Assembly: GCA_911728435.2 (NCBI GenBank)
Contig: OU452206.1
Location: 16,522,297-16,586,296 of the forward strand
DNA: 64,000 nt
DNA from: Apoderus coryli
Lineage: Eukaryota; Arthropoda; Insecta; Coleoptera; Attelabidae
Direction of reading: 5' to 3'
Of the stretch, positions 45,441 through 55,990 are shown piece by piece (within the stretch, counting starts at the first letter, position 1; each line of letters starts with the position of its first letter). A program made the position numbers and the translations under genes. The notes under the pieces were generated by a model that was not told the origin of the DNA, searched no databases, and saw only the letters and a list, made by a program, of their open reading frames with translations.

Positions 45441-46522
45441 ATGATTAATGATATTATATCTAATAATATACCAAAAAATACAATCAAATCAAAAGAATAT
45501 GTATGGAAAATACTTCTCAAGTTTTGTGCGACCAGAGAATATGAACTGAATGCTGAAACGAGTTTGCATAATTTGGCTAATATATTGAAAGATTATGCGG
45601 TAAATATGAGAAAAGCTGACGGAACTGAATATAAAGAAGCAACTATAAAAACAATTTTGAATACTACGAGTAGGCTACTCCAGGAAAAATACTTCAATGA
45701 CTTCAAAATTGTATTCGACCCGTTTACAAGTGTGATATTTAAAAATGCACGAGATGCAAGAAATGCAAAACGTAAAAGATTACAGCAGGGTCCAAACAAA
45801 CGAAAATGCAGTTCATCAAATTTAAGTTCAAGTGATTTGGCTAGAATCATTGGATTATGGGATGAATGTACACCAGAAGGTTTACAAAAAATTTTGTACC
45901 ATATTGTAGCTGTTGAGTTAGCTTGGCGAGGTGCTGATTCCCTTATAGATTATTTCACGATTGAGACAAATAACGATGGAACGCCAACCAACAGAATTGA
46001 ATACAATTCAATATTCAGTAAAACATGCCAAGGAGGATCGAAAAGTTGTACAAATAGTAAGTGGCTTGTTCCAAATATTGCAAACGAAAGTGCATGCCCT
46101 GTTCGGTTATTCCATAAATTATTGTCCAAAAGGGGGAAAGATATTACTTCCAGTCGCCTATTCTTGAGACCAAATCGTTTTTGGAAATCCGAAAGTGACA
46201 CATGGTTTGACAATATACCGGTAGGTAAGAACACAATTAATATGTGGACCAAATAATCCGCGCAAGCTATTGGTTTGGACACTAAGTGTAAATAGATATC
46301 CAATCATTCGAACAGATCAACTGCAGTTAGCCATTTGGCAAATAAAGGAATTCCTGAACAGCAATTAATAAAAATAATAGGACATAGCAGCTCTAATTTA
46401 ATTAAACCGTACTTGAATATTAACCAAGAACGCCATGGTGAAATAATCAACACCATGCAAGGAATTTCTTCAACAGTGGAAATTAGCAATCCGTTAATTC
46501 AGCAAACTCTTCTTCCAATTTA
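45441..46522 (+). pseudogene. Crypton tyrosine recombinase, nearly full length
   Basis: Continuous frame of 272 codons to a TAA at 46254, then another in-frame TAG at 46291 and continuation to 46520. N-terminal helical part: SLHNLANILKDYAVNM, SRLLQEKYFNDFKIVFDPF and NAKRKRLQQGPNKRK. Catalytic part: VELAWRGADS (box I R), CPVRLFHKLLSKRG, NHSNRSTAVSHLA (HxxR), IKIIGHSS, LIKPYLN (Tyr). All four signature positions survive despite the two stops, so inactivation looks recent. Identity with copies A-C is high throughout. The start codon and first ~11 codons are lost to the THAP-bearing replacement. Confidence 0.85.
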
Positions 46523-46724
46523 ACATTTACCAATTGTACTTCTCACAACTGTAGTTTTAAATAAAAATGAATAATATTTGTTTGATTAAAACTAATACAT
46601 TGTGTATTGAAAATTTTTGATATCTACAAAGTAAAAAATTATCTTATCGAATACTCCTCGGGCCTTGATAAATACTCAAAATTATCTCGGTATTATCAAG
46701 ACCCTAGGGGTATTAATACTGAAA

Positions 46725-48300
46725 ATATAACAGTCAAGGTGGAAGAGCTACTTCGATGATGATTGGACATGTATGGCTGAACGAAACAAAGAAACTTAGA
46801 TATTTCGTGGAATTTCGACTTTCATTTTGGAAAGTAACACACGCTTCGATTGTTTGTTTTTTTTTATTAACGAAGAAGAACTTAATTTAAAATTTTTCAC
46901 CTGGTACAGGTATCATCAACATCAATCTACAAGTTAAATTACTGCAGGTAGATTCAAACAATCATATTATCATTCCGAATAATGCATGTTAAACTAATTT
47001 AATATTTGCTTTCAACAACGATTGTATCTATCTGAATACGACTGAACCAATATTGTTACTGTACACCCTGTATAATGAATACACCTACAAACGTACGTTA
47101 ATTTTCCACGCAGCTTATATAGCAATGTCATAAGCATACATATCGCTGCTGTTGTTTGTTCAACAGATCACAGACTCTGTTGATACAAGTGGATTTCTAG
47201 AAATAAGCTAAGGATTTTCTGAAAAAAGGGATATAGACAGGAATAATAGCTAGTGTGATCTAAACACAATATAACTTTTAATTTACATCAAAGTACACGT
47301 ACAGGGAGATCACGTTAATTTTGATCACACAGTATAGTGTTCAAATTAGCAAAGTTGTAGCATTTTTTCCGAGTCGACACAAATGACGTATGTCAATCCA
47401 TTGTCAAAGTTTTGACATATTGTCATGTTTAGGTTTAACGTACACTACGAGGGCATTGAAAATAAGGACCTTATCTAAAAGATTGAAACACCGAATAACA
47501 AGTTTAAATAGACTAAGTTTATTAACAGTTAAAGTTGACCTACTAGATCTAACTGCGTCTGAAACTTTTCTCTATTTTATTCACATTTTTACTTTAATTT
47601 ACAGTAATTTATGCTGTAGCTTGAAATGTACTGCACTGGCATTTTCCACAACTAAAAGTACTCCTCGTTTTTTCTACTTTTGTAGAAAGTTTCTAGTTTT
47701 AAAAGTATGCTAAAAAGAAACATATTACAAAAACATGTCTATAGCTGTTTCAGGAAAATTCTTTCAATAATCTAGAAATATAGCGGTAAACAAATATTAG
47801 AGTAGCATATTTTCCCTCAGTCTCATGCATCCAACTTTTTCAAAACCATATTCTTCTACCAAATAAAATATACATAAGTGGGTATGTATATTCTCGCATA
47901 TACTCTACATTCATATACTGTTGGTTTAGAGAAATTTTTAAGAAAATTGTGATACATTTTTGATACGTGGTTACGCCATAATAATGTCCACACGGCGCTT
48001 ATCATTGGAACTTGATCGCAATGCAAACAAACTTGTGGATTATAACTTGTACCAGGACAATCCTGCAGGGCTTGTTAAAAAACTGAGCCGTGCAATCATA
48101 TTTAAAAGGGTAGGGAAATTTAGACATGGTTTTCGGCCAGTTCGTGGTTTATCATATTTTTTTTTGTAGAATTCTTGATAATAGTGTCATAGGTGTAACC
48201 AGGATTGTGGTGGTTAAAACTTCTCCGGAAGTAATTTAGATAACATGTTCATTATTTTAAAAATTAACGATAATTCTGATTGTTAATTGAAAAATTATTA
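46725..48300. other. No supported gene
   Basis: The open frames 47390-47713 and 47960-48169 (+) are not recognised; the second contains RRLSLELDRNANKLVDYNLY and is followed by no motif I know. ACACCCTGTATAATG at about 47061 is another transposon end. Confidence 0.3.
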
Positions 48301-49414
48301 GCTTTATTCGGGTTCGTACAAGAACTGTTCTAGAACTGTCAGGAGTGTGCGCAGTTCAAATTTACATGTTCGAGTTTTCTTGAACTGATTTAGAACGGTT
48401 CCAGAACCATGCAGCAGTTTGCTGTTCGGGTTTGAAATAAAAAAGTCCGAGAACGGTTCTAGAACTGTCAGAATCGATCCTTGCTGGGCAAGAACTGATC
48501 TCTGGATTATTTCCTACACATGCGCATATCAATAAACGTGTTATTTATGTTTCGAGTTTAATTTTAACATATACTAAAAACGTACTTCTTATCACATAAT
48601 ATATTTAATTAAAAGGAACGTGAAATTCGACTAATGTTTTAGACCTCAGGAAATTGTGAAGTGTCAAATATTTTTTGTATGTCAATATAACTAACTTTAT
48701 GTTATTATCAGTAAATATTTAAGATTTCATTAATAATAAAATTGCTGCTTTGCAAAAACAAATTCCCAAAATATTTATCATATTATAATGCAGGTTTATA
48801 CCGTAAGATTATTAACCGTATTTTTTATTTGTTTTAATAAACACTTATCTATGATTTGTTTGTTTACATTTTGTGATGAAAGTGAACGGAATTAGCGTAA
48901 CTTTAAGAATCAATTTGAAGCACAACAATTTACGGTATAGGTTGTAGGCATACATATTATTATTGTGATGAGTGAGAAGTTTCTGTTGTAAAACAGGAAC
49001 GATTTATGTAAAATAATAATAGTTTTAGATCTACATGAAGACTTGTCTATGAAACGGAGATTGGTGATGATGAAATTCAGTGATTAAGTGCGGAAATAAA
49101 GTGAAGTTAACGGTGGCCTCTTTCAACATTTGGTTTTTTCGCTACGCGAGAAGTCGTAAAAATAACCTATTTGAATAAAATAATCGGACATTTTAGTGTG
49201 TTTGCGGCTTTTGTTATTAGTGTAGTTGTTCAATATACATTAAAGTTAGGTTATATATTATTTATGTTTGGTATAGATGAAGATGAAGCTTTCGGGTTTT
49301 TCACAATTTTGAACAGTAATAGAACGGTCCGATAATTTTATCCAAGGCGCAACCAGTTCGGCGCAGTTCTCAAACAGTCCGAGAACGGTTCTAATTTCCA
49401 AATCCGAATAAAGC
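48301..49414. mobile_element. Unassigned TIR element, 1.1 kb, TA-flanked
   Basis: Ends GCTTTATTCGGGTT (48301 on) and AATCCGAATAAAGC (ending 49414) are inverted repeats with TA on both sides (48299-48300, 49415-49416). Similarity continues loosely inward for about 45 bp. Both subterminal regions are packed with AGAACTGTTCT/AGAACGGTTCT-like half-palindromes (48320-48490 and 49310-49392). There is no open frame of note, so it is a non-autonomous element. The TA flank suggests Tc1/mariner, but the ends are not ones I can assign. Confidence 0.7.
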
Positions 49415-50224
49415 TATTATATTATGCTCTGAGAAGGCATTCAAAAATCCACAAAATACGTGTATAACGGGTGCCCCCGTAAAAATATGTTTAATGGTGT
49501 GTTAGGACCTCTCCCAAAAATGTTTAAAAAACTTAGCGCCACGAAAATCATACAACCCCCCCTTCCGAAATTTTGAAACGACATCCTCAAAAGGAGCAGA
49601 TGAGCTACAAACATTCCTCGAATAGATATTGATATCTATACAATTTTATTTCAATTAAGGGAATCATGACAACAAATAAAATCTTACTTCATCCAACGAC
49701 AATAATTGGCATCTAGCACAAAAGATATTTTTAAATAAATAAATAATGTGTTCTGATATTAAGTTATTGACCTTTTATAAAATCAATCAATTAAAATTGT
49801 GCTGACAAAATGAATGGTCTAGTTTGTAGATAGTTTATTTGCGGAATGCTATTTTGACATACAGACGCATTATGGTAAATAAATATTTACAATTCAGTCT
49901 ATTAATGTAACACTCATAATATATGCTGGGTACATTAAATAATATCGACAGCTCATCTTCTGGTTTTGACATTGTTAAATAAACAACGTACAGATATTTC
50001 ACTGATGTGATCCAGTCTACTCGAATTATTATTGTAATTATTAATATTTAAAATAATTAATTAAAATCATCACTATGGCCTTTTTTTTTAAGTCAAAATC
50101 TTTCAATAAAATATGTTTCCAACCACAAGTTGATAACAAGTACCAAACAGCAGTTTGTCAATTTTAATTAAGTAACGTCAAAGTTATCTCTCACCCGAAG
50201 TTGTAAAACCTGCGAATATGGTTA
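49415..50224. other. No gene seen
   Basis: AT-rich. 50120-50175 shares an inverted repeat with 27745-27795. Confidence 0.3.
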
Positions 50225-50490
50225 CGTTAATTACAGCCGAAGAAATCTTGAGAAAAATACGGATTGACGTATAACCTTTTTGCATGGACTATGGCCTTAC
50301 GACTTCCCGCTCCAAAAACGTTGTTATTGCGTGTTTTGCCGAATCATCCACGAAGATGAAAGCATCTACTTTGGGGTCAAGTTGGTCGATCTTAAGAGCA
50401 ACTCTTAATGCAAAAGAAGATATCGGCATATCAAAATACCAAAAATTACGAGCTAAAGCGACAGTCGGACGGCTAGAAAGCCTTTTATAG
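50225..50490 (+). pseudogene. Crypton-like recombinase N-terminal fragment
   Basis: After a weak upstream frame, VVIACFAESSTKMKAST, then LGSSWSILRATLNAKEDI and YQKLRAKATVGRLESLL match the second part of the core-binding domain of insect Crypton-like recombinases ('L.YF.ELS....STLWS.YS.L..TL.....I....K..L'). It would follow on from the type of segment seen at 124-312. No catalytic domain is present, and the composite repeat begins directly after the stop. It is a different subfamily from copies A-D. Confidence 0.45.
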
Positions 50491-50492
50491 CA

Positions 50493-51390
50493 TTTTCACG
50501 GACGCCTATGGTACATTAATTTTTGTCGTGTATTTTAACACCAATTCAACTAGTTAAATATACAATTTTTTACATTTTTTTTACCCCTTTTTCTACTATT
50601 TACGAACGCCTATGTAAATAAAAATTTTATGCTGCAATTTTTAGGTTATCTTATATCAAAGCTATATATAATTAGCCAATTTTCTGGTATAATTGGGAAA
50701 CACTTTTTTTTTCGTTTTTGACCCTTTTTTCGACTATTTTCGAACGCCTGTGTGAACCAATTTTTTAATGTGACATTTTTTAGGTTATATTCTATCACAC
50801 CTATGAAAAATTATTCCATATTTCGAATAAGTTTAGGAAATATATATTTTTTATGTTTTGACCCCTTTTCCACTATTTACGAACGCCTATGAAAGTAAGT
50901 TATTTATGACACATTTTATAGGTTATATTCTATTAAAGCTATAAATTATTAGTTAATATTTCTGCTATGTTTACGAAGTACGTTTTTTTTTAATATTTTT
51001 TACCCCATTTTACACTATTTTCGAACGCCAATGTGGTCTAATATTTTATGCTTAATATTTTAGGTTATATTCAATTAAATGTGTAGAAAATTATGCAGTA
51101 TTTCGGATAAGTTTAAGAACTATGATTTTTTTTAAGTTTTGAACCCTCTTGCAAACCCCTTGCCCACGCTCCATGTTTCCCAAAATCTAATCAGCTTCTT
51201 GCCATGTCCTATAGTATTTCTGTACCAAATTTGGTTAAAATCTGTTAAGTGGTTTTTGCGTTTTCGTGCATACAGACAGACAGACAGACTGACAGACAGA
51301 CAGACAGACATTTTTTTAAAACTACTTATTTATGTATAAAATGACCAAAAACAAGTATTTCCGGTGAAATTAAAAAAAAAATTTTTTTCA
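50493..51390 (+). repeat. Composite repeat, copy F1 (units U0-U4 plus tail)
   Basis: It starts TTTTCACGGACGCCTATGG. Units begin at ACGAACGCCTATG or a variant at about 50603, 50742, 50879 and 51022 (spacing about 137-143 bp), each with a TTAGGTTATATTCTAT block and a TTTTGACCCCTTTT block. After U4 a unique tail follows (CTTGCCCACGC, ACCAAATTTGGTTAAAATC, GTTTTTGCGTTTTCG), then (CAGA)n at 51273-51310 and CAAGTATTTCCGGTGAAATT. No coding capacity. Units differ from one another more than the same unit differs between copies. Confidence 0.8.
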
Positions 51391-51404
51391 TGAATTACAT
51401 AAAA

Positions 51405-52270
51405 GAATTGGTACACATAGGCGTTCGTAAATAGTAGAAAAAGGGGTAAAATATTTTTTTTTATGTTTAACTAGTTCTTAAACTTATCCGAAATATTGAA
51501 TAATTTTTTGTGCGTTTAATTAAACATAACCTAAAATATTTAACCTAAACAATTAGACCACATTTACATTCGAAAAAAGTGTAAAATGGGGTAAAAAGGT
51601 TAGAAAAAACGAATTTCTTAAACATAGCAGAAATATTGAGTAGTTATTTATAGCTTTGATAGAATATAACCTAAAAAATGTGTTATAAATAACTTGTTTT
51701 TATAGGCGTTCGTAAATAGTGTAAAAGGGGTCAAAATAAAAACATATATACTTCCTAAACTTATTCGGAATACGGAATAATTTTTCGTAGTTTGTAATAG
51801 AATAGAACCTAAAAAATGTTACATAAATGAACTGGTTCACACAGGCGTTCGAAAATAGTGTAAAAAAGGGTCAAAAACGAAAAATTGGCTATTTATACAT
51901 ATATAGCTTTGATATAAGATAACCTACAACATGCAGCATAACAATTTTGTTTACATAGGGGTTTGTAAATAGTAAAAAAGGGGGCAAAATCAATTTTATA
52001 ATAAAACTAAAAAAAATCAATTATTTTGCGTACAAGAACTTGGCCCAGAAGATCTGAAATATAAAATATGTACGTATAAATAGTGCCTCCAAAGAGAAGA
52101 AAAATGAACAAAACCCGATACAATAGCTGATGTCTAAAACAAAACAAAAATTTATTAAATTTAGATACTTAAATGAAAAAAAGGTCATAAAACTATTACT
52201 TTTACACTTAAATATGGAGAGCTATTCGTGCCTCGAGGGCAACAGTTTGTTTTCATTAAAAAGCAATGCT
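51405..52270 (-). repeat. Composite repeat, copy R1 (inverted U4-U1)
   Basis: Inverse orientation copy of the array: units diagnosed as U4, U3, U2, U1 in that order along the plus strand, by matching inner words such as CTTAAACTTATCCG (U4) and ACATAGCAGAAATATTGA (U3). It lacks the tail, so it forms a head-to-head palindrome with F1 across the (CAGA)n spacer. Beyond U1 it carries an extension (TGCGTACAAGAACTTG, AGTGCCTCCAAAGAGAAG) shared with copy R3. Confidence 0.78.
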
Positions 52271-52904
52271 TTATCAAAACTCGCACATTTGTCCATTTTT
52301 TTTGCAATAATAAACGTTGCTTTACACAAAATGCTATACCTCACGATTCAATAGTCAGATTGCTGTCAAATTTATACACGGTTAGTACGAAATAAAAATC
52401 ATATGGAAAAAAATCTAGTAACGCCATCTATGTGTCATCCTATGGCCTCTTTGAATGGACTAATACATTCAGCGGTGCAAATACTTATTGAACGAAAATT
52501 TCCCTTAACGCATTATTTATTTTCACGGCAATTAAGAATGAATTGCGATCTGACCCCATGTATAACGAGCAAAGTGAGCATTCGCACCCTCGCATCAGAA
52601 AATATTAAATAACTGAGCACAAAAGAAAAACATCAATCATTCATCTGTTTAACAGCATATCAACTAAACGTCTGCTGTTCAAAAAAACTTTTTGTTGTGA
52701 TTTTGTGCTCTTTAACACGGAAAAGACTAAATAATTTCTTCTTCAATTTTTCTTTTCCAACAAAAGTTCTGAATGTTTTGACAGATGGAGAAACTTGAAA
52801 GTACAAAGTTACGTATTTCTATAGAGTGACCTACGAAATGAACTGCTGCGATTGCTCTATTGGCGAGTAGTTATGACAAGCAATATTTTTTCGTTAATAT
52901 AATT
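52271..52904. other. No supported gene
   Basis: The open frames at 52130-52354 and 52403-52612 (+) have no recognisable content. The first overlaps the repeat extension. Confidence 0.3.
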
Positions 52905-53285
52905 TTCCAGAAAGTCTTTTTTTTTTTGTAAAAATCCGGAAGTTTTCTTCGTATTACTTTACGTAAACTGTGCATAACTTCAAGGTAATATTCCTTGTCG
53001 ACCCTACGACCTCTCGGAAGAACTCACGAGGTACCACGCCGTTGTAATCGAACTTGGCGTTGTTTCGACGTCGTAACCATACACCCATGTTTTGTCACCA
53101 GTTATATATATGATCTGTTTGAGTAAATCTGGATCGTCGTTGACATCATTCAACAGCTCCTGAGCGATGCTCATGCGACAGTTCTTGCTCAAAATTTAGC
53201 AAATCACGGATCAATCGTGGATCGACAGAAATGCCTAGATTTGCTGTCAAATCCCAACTCTGGGACAGATGCATTTTTCATGGAG
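52905..53285 (-). pseudogene. Mariner (SETMAR-type) transposase relic
   Basis: Minus-strand traces RDLLNFEQ, CRMSIAQELLNDVNDDPDLL and ITGDKTWVYGYDVET match the mariner block holding the first catalytic aspartate (ITGDETWVYGYD, with E changed to K). After frame changes, EFFREV...STRNITLKLC and RRKLPDFYK-like traces follow toward 52905. It is a mid-gene fragment in several frames with neither terminus. It is a different mariner group from the relics at 3690 and 41965. Confidence 0.72.
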
Positions 53286-53534
53286 AAATCAAACATGCAA
53301 ATGCTTGATCACCTTCTCTGTCAAAACTTTTGTGTTGTCATAAATTGATGTTGAAACCTTTTTTTTTCTTTTTAAAGCTGTACGAAAAATGTCGATATTT
53401 TTATATCCTTGTTCAAAAGTTTTTGGAAATTTTATATTTTCTAAAAATTAATTTTCTTTGAATTGCGAATTTGCAACTGGTTTTAGTTCTCATGAAGCTC
53501 TTCATATCATATATGTAATATATACTCGTATATG
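53286..53534. other. No gene seen
   Basis: AT-rich spacer. Confidence 0.2.
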
Positions 53535-53805
53535 CCCAGTAAACACATATACGTAAATTAAACGTTGATTTAACGTGTCAATCGTTGATAATTGGTCTTA
53601 CGTTAGAAAAGTGACGGTTTATTTTAAGTTTAATTGTACACCGTTCACGTTTTTATATAGCATTTAACTAACGTTTTGTTATTAGTGTTCTGTAACGTGA
53701 AAAAGCGCGACATATAAAAGTAAAATGTACGTATTTAATGTACCTTTTTATGGAAAGGTGTTTTGTAATGATAAACGTTAAATAAACGTATGTGTGTTTG
53801 CTGGG
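53535..53805. mobile_element. MITE with CCCAGCAAACAC ends, 271 bp
   Basis: Ends CCCAGTAAACACATATACGT (53535 on) and ACGTATGTGTGTTTGCTGGG (ending 53805) form inverted repeats that extend to about 32 bp, through TTAAACGTT and AACGTTAAA. The interior repeats AACGTT-like words. No target duplication is obvious (flanks TATATG and TGGAGA), so the superfamily is left open. No coding capacity. Confidence 0.75.
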
Positions 53806-53817
53806 TGGAGACTATTA

Positions 53818-54590
53818 GTTTCATAAAAAAAATAATTTCACCGGAAATACTTGTTTTTGGTCATTTTATACATAAATAAGTAGTTTTAAAAAAATGTCTG
53901 TATCCACGAAAACGCAAAAATCGCTCAACAGATTTTAACCAAATTTGGTACAAAATACTATTGGACATGGCAAGGAGCTGATAAGATTTTGGGAAACATT
54001 GAGCGTAGGCAAGGGGGGGCATTTAATTGAATATAACCTAAAATATTTAACATAAAATATTAGACCACATTGGCGTTCGAAAATAGTGTAAAATGGGGTA
54101 AAAAAGATTAAAAAAAAACGTATTTCTTAAACATAGCAGAAATATTAACTAGTTATTTATAGTTTTGATAGAATATAACCTATAAAATGTGTCATAAAAA
54201 CCTTACTTTCATAGGCGTTCGTAAATAGTGGAAAAGGGGTCAAAACATAAAAAATATATATTTCCTAAACTTATTCGAAATATGGAATAATTTTTCATAG
54301 TTGTGATACAATATAAGCTAAGAAATATTCCATAAAAAAATTGCTTCACACAGGCGTTCGAAAATAGTATAAAAAAAAGGATCAAAAACGAAAAATTGGC
54401 TAATTATATATAGCTTTGATATAAGATAACCTACAAAATGCAGCATACAATTTTGATTTACATAGGCGTTCGTAAATAGTAGAAAAGGGGGTAAAATAAA
54501 AAAAATATTTAAAATGTATTTTTTTTTATTTAACTAGTTGAATTGGTGTTAAAAATACACGACAAAAATTAATGTACCATAGGCGTCCGT
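53818..54590 (-). repeat. Composite repeat, copy R2 (complete, inverted)
   Basis: On the minus strand it carries the same order as F1: TTTTCACGGACG start (about 54590), U0 to U4, unique tail, AGACAT remnant and the terminal AATTTCACCGGAAATACTTG (in inverse, 53835 on). Matching both outer ends of F1 defines the element: about 0.8-0.9 kb from CACGGACG to CCGGTGAAATT. It has lost most of the (CAGA)n. Confidence 0.8.
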
Positions 54591-54609
54591 GAAAATTCTA
54601 TTGAAGAAC

Positions 54610-55590
54610 CAGAAAAATGTGTATCCGTGATAACTCAAAAACCACTTAACGGATTTTAACCATATTTGGTACGAAAATACTACAGGATATTTATTGGTGG
54701 TGATTAACATTAAGCGTAGGCAAGGGGTTTAAAAGAGGGTTCAAAAACAAAAACATAGTTCTCAAACTTAACCGAAATGTTGATTCATTTTTTGTGCGTT
54801 TAATTAAATATAACCTAAAATATTTAACCTAAACAATTAGACCACATTGACATTTATTTATTTTATAATTAATTATTTTATTTTAAATAAAGTGTAAAAT
54901 GGGGTAAAAAGTTAGAAAAAAATGTACTTCTTAAAACCAGCAGAAATATTGACTAGTTATTTATAGCTTTGATAGAATATAAGCTATAAAATGTGTTATA
55001 AATAACTTGTTTTCATAGGCGTTCGCAAATTGTGTAAAAGGGGTCAAAATAAAAAAATATATACTTCCTAAGCTTATTCGAAATACGGAATGATTTTTGA
55101 TAGTTGTAATAGAATATAACCTAAAAAATGTTACATAAATGAACTGGTTCACGCGGGCGTTCGAAAAAGGGTCAAAAACGAAAAAAATGTTTTTCCAAAT
55201 ATAACAGAAAAATTGGGTAATTATATATAGCTTTGATATAAGATAACCTACAACATGCAGCATAACAATTTTGTTTACATAGGCGTTCGTAAATAGTAGA
55301 AAAGGAGGCAAAATAAATTTTATAATAAAAAAAATGAATTATTTTGCGTACAAAAACTTGGAGTAGAAGATCTGAAATATAAAATATGTACGTATAAATA
55401 GTGCCTCCAAAGAGAAGAAAAAGGAACAAAACCCGATACTTAAAAAAAAATAGCTGATGTCTAAAACAAAAAAATATATATAAATTTTAGATAAATGACA
55501 AAAAGGTCATAAAATTATTAGTTTTACACTTAAATATCATATATAGCTTCGTGTCTCGAGGGCAACAGTTTATTTTTATACAAATTGCCA
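54610..55590 (-). repeat. Composite repeat, copy R3 with extension
   Basis: Starts inside the unique tail (GATAACTCAAAAACCACTTA), then U4, U3, U2, U1 inverted, then the same extension as R1 (GTGCCTCCAAAGAGAAG, CTCGAGGGCAACAGTTT) to about 55590. U4 has a small A/T-rich insertion at about 54850-54890. R1 and R3 therefore share a right-hand junction that F1 and R2 lack, pointing to two subtypes or a local segmental duplication. Confidence 0.78.
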
Positions 55591-55711
55591 GCAAAAGCCT
55601 ACGATACAACGATCACACTTCTTGTGTGTTTTCTTTTTATCAAGTACTTATTTGTAAATGTTAATTTCGTCCTTTATTTATAATTTTTGGTGATTCTGCA
55701 ACCTGCCGTTA

Positions 55712-55990
55712 TTTTTTTTTCACGGACGTCTATGGTACATACATTTTTTGCCGTGTATTTTTAACACCAATTCAACTACTTAAAATCCTAATTATATTAT
55801 TTTTACAGTTCAATTTTTTGACCCTTTTTTTATGAACGCATATGTAGACAAGTTTTTTTATGCTGCATTTTGTAGGTTATCTTATATCAAAACTATATGC
55901 AATTAGCCAATTTTACTAGGATGTTTGGGAGATATACTTATTTTTTTCATTTTGACCCCTTTTTACAATTGAAAACGCTAATAGCCTCCA
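55712..55990 (+). repeat. Composite repeat, copy F2 (truncated)
   Basis: TTTTTTCACGGACGTCTATGG opens U0, followed by U1 (GCTGCATTTTGTAGGTTATC), and the copy ends within the next unit near TTTTGACCCCTTTTTAC. Same orientation as F1. Confidence 0.7.

Larger units (their letters stand above)
44327..46724 (+). mobile_element. Crypton-like element, copy D (near full length, chimeric)
   Basis: The most complete copy. The 5' leader (ATTACAGCGATAATACCC) runs to the start codon at 44414, then about 1,025 bp of unrelated sequence replaces roughly 29 bp of the reading frame. The recombinase resumes at ATTAATGATATT (45442) and continues to 46520. The 3' end keeps AGTAAAAAATTATC and the outer foldback arms, but the hairpin centre is gone, as expected from deletion between the two CAAAATT copies in its arms. 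The outermost 5' inverted repeat seen in A and B is missing, so it is slightly truncated on the left. Confidence 0.85.

Noticed and set aside
54961..55429. Two minus-strand open frames of 85-116 codons
   Set aside because: They lie entirely in composite repeat R3, are low in complexity and are not maintained in R1, R2 or F1.
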